Shown: piece after piece, positions 16,641 through 17,500 of the stretch
Position numbering within the stretch: the stretch's first letter is position 1
Layout: each line of letters starts with the position of its first letter
Origin: Botryococcus braunii
Taxonomy: Eukaryota > Chlorophyta > Trebouxiophyceae
Assembly: GCA_002005505.1 (NCBI GenBank)
Contig: KV908343.1
Span: 608,921 to 626,420 of the forward strand
Direction: 5' to 3'
Length of the DNA stretch: 17,500 nucleotides
Notes under the pieces: generated by a model
Databases searched by the model: none
Seen by the model: the letters and a program-made list of their open reading frames with translations, nothing else
What the model was told of the DNA's origin: nothing
Translations under genes and position numbers: made by a program

Positions 16641-17500
16641 GGTGTAGCAGACCCCATTTAGCGGCGTAAGGTCCCCGTTCACCAGCCCTTGGATCCCTAA
16701 TGGAGGGGAGAGCCCCACGTTTTAGCACTTGCTTAGGACCCAGGAGGGTCACGATCAGCTTGGCGCACCAGGTCCTTGGGGCGAGCGTCCCATTTGCTCA
16801 ACGAAAGCGAAGAGTCACTGACGTGTGATGTCACTCATGTACTTGGAGCGGATGCTGGACATCAATCTGCCCGATACACCACTCACCGGACGCCGGTTGC
16901 GCGATGCACGTGCTGGCCAGCACGTGCCATACAGCATCTGGAGCCCGATGAGCCATGCATGGCATCTGGAGCCCGATGAGAATTGTCGGGCAGATTGATG
17001 GCCAGAATCCGTTCCAAGGTGACATGAGTGTTATTGCACGTATGTCTTACCTTTGGTCAATCCGCAAATGCGGTCTTCCAAGTCTTGGGGCACGTTGCTT
17101 GTGGCCGCCTCCGGCCCTGAATCGGATACTCTTGGCACGTGCTCTTCTGTGGGCTCTGGAGCCCGGTAAGAGGTGTCGAGCAGATTTATGCCCAGCATCC
17201 ACAACGCTAAAGATATATCGACAAACATCGGCGATCAAAAGCATTAATGGGGCAGACCCCATTTGGCGGCTTTCCGTCCCGCTTCACCGGCAGCTGGATC
17301 CCTAGAGGCAATAGCTTTGGCACTCGCTTGCGGACGCCCACGGGCAGCGTGGCCTGCCAGGTCCATTGGAGGAGCGTTCCCATTCACGGATCCAAGCAAG
17401 CATAGAATAACAAACGTGTGATGCCACTTAATGCGCACTTGGAGCGGATGCTGGACCTCAATCCGCGCCACTCACCCGACTCCAGTCGCAACATCGTGCA
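16641..17500. repeat. Diverged tandem repeat, period near 600 bp, running off the window
   Basis: GCAGACCCCATTT(A/G)GCGGC occurs at 16647 and 17252, followed in both by TTCACC and a GGATCCCTA motif. ACGTGTGATG.CACT, CTTGGAGCGGATGCTGGAC and a CACTCACC(G/C)GAC motif recur in the same order about 600 bp later. Units are well diverged and no coding frame is conserved between them. It could be part of a satellite or a dispersed element. Confidence 0.7.
16854..17004. repeat. Inverted repeat with 20-bp arms around a 22-bp palindrome
   Basis: Arms at 16854-16873 and 16985-17004 match at 19 of 20 positions. Inside lies the perfect 22-bp palindrome 16906-16927 (half-site GCACGTGCTGG), a GCCATGCATGGC palindrome, and a direct repeat GCATCTGGAGCCCGATGAG at 16933 and 16962. 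Confidence 0.88.

Overview
The window reads as nuclear DNA of a eukaryote, most likely a green alga. Its one recognisable gene is split by seven GT-AG introns, and it encodes a plant-type SnRK2-like protein kinase. The rest is gene-poor and packed with long microsatellites, minisatellites, homopolymer G runs and perfect palindromes. The species cannot be read from the sequence. A prasinophyte or charophyte alga with a repeat-rich genome fits, but that is a guess.

Layout: 1-4104 is noncoding sequence with a (TG)n/G-run start and several perfect palindromes. 4105-4380 is a compound TG/TGCG microsatellite. 4381-5081 is the upstream flank of the kinase gene, with one G-box-type hexamer. 5082-11810 is the kinase gene on the plus strand: eight exons summing to 1041 nt, or 346 codons plus a stop. 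All splice phases agree, and the kinase motifs run in order from the glycine loop to the SnRK2 C-terminal segment. Its introns hold most of the low-complexity DNA: (CA)n in intron 4; (TG)n, a 1.2-kb 19-bp minisatellite and a (CT)n tract in intron 5; 54-bp tandem copies of the donor region and another (CT)n tract in intron 6; and three small repeat families in intron 7. 11811-12140 is the 3' flank with a hairpin and a (CA)n/(GA)n block. 12141-17500 has no confident gene. It contains a seven-copy 24-bp minisatellite, a cluster of inverted repeats and perfect zero-spacer palindromes (about 14290-16013), and a diverged repeat with a period near 600 bp that runs off the right end.

The most unusual signal is the number of perfect palindromes without any spacer. 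Ten are 16 bp or longer, the longest 56 bp, and they have mostly unrelated sequences, so they look like products of a shared process rather than copies of one element. A second signal is how repeats touch the kinase gene's splicing signals: complementary (CA)n and (TG)n tracts flank exon 5, donor regions are duplicated after exons 6 and 7, and the start of the last exon lies inside an intronic repeat family.
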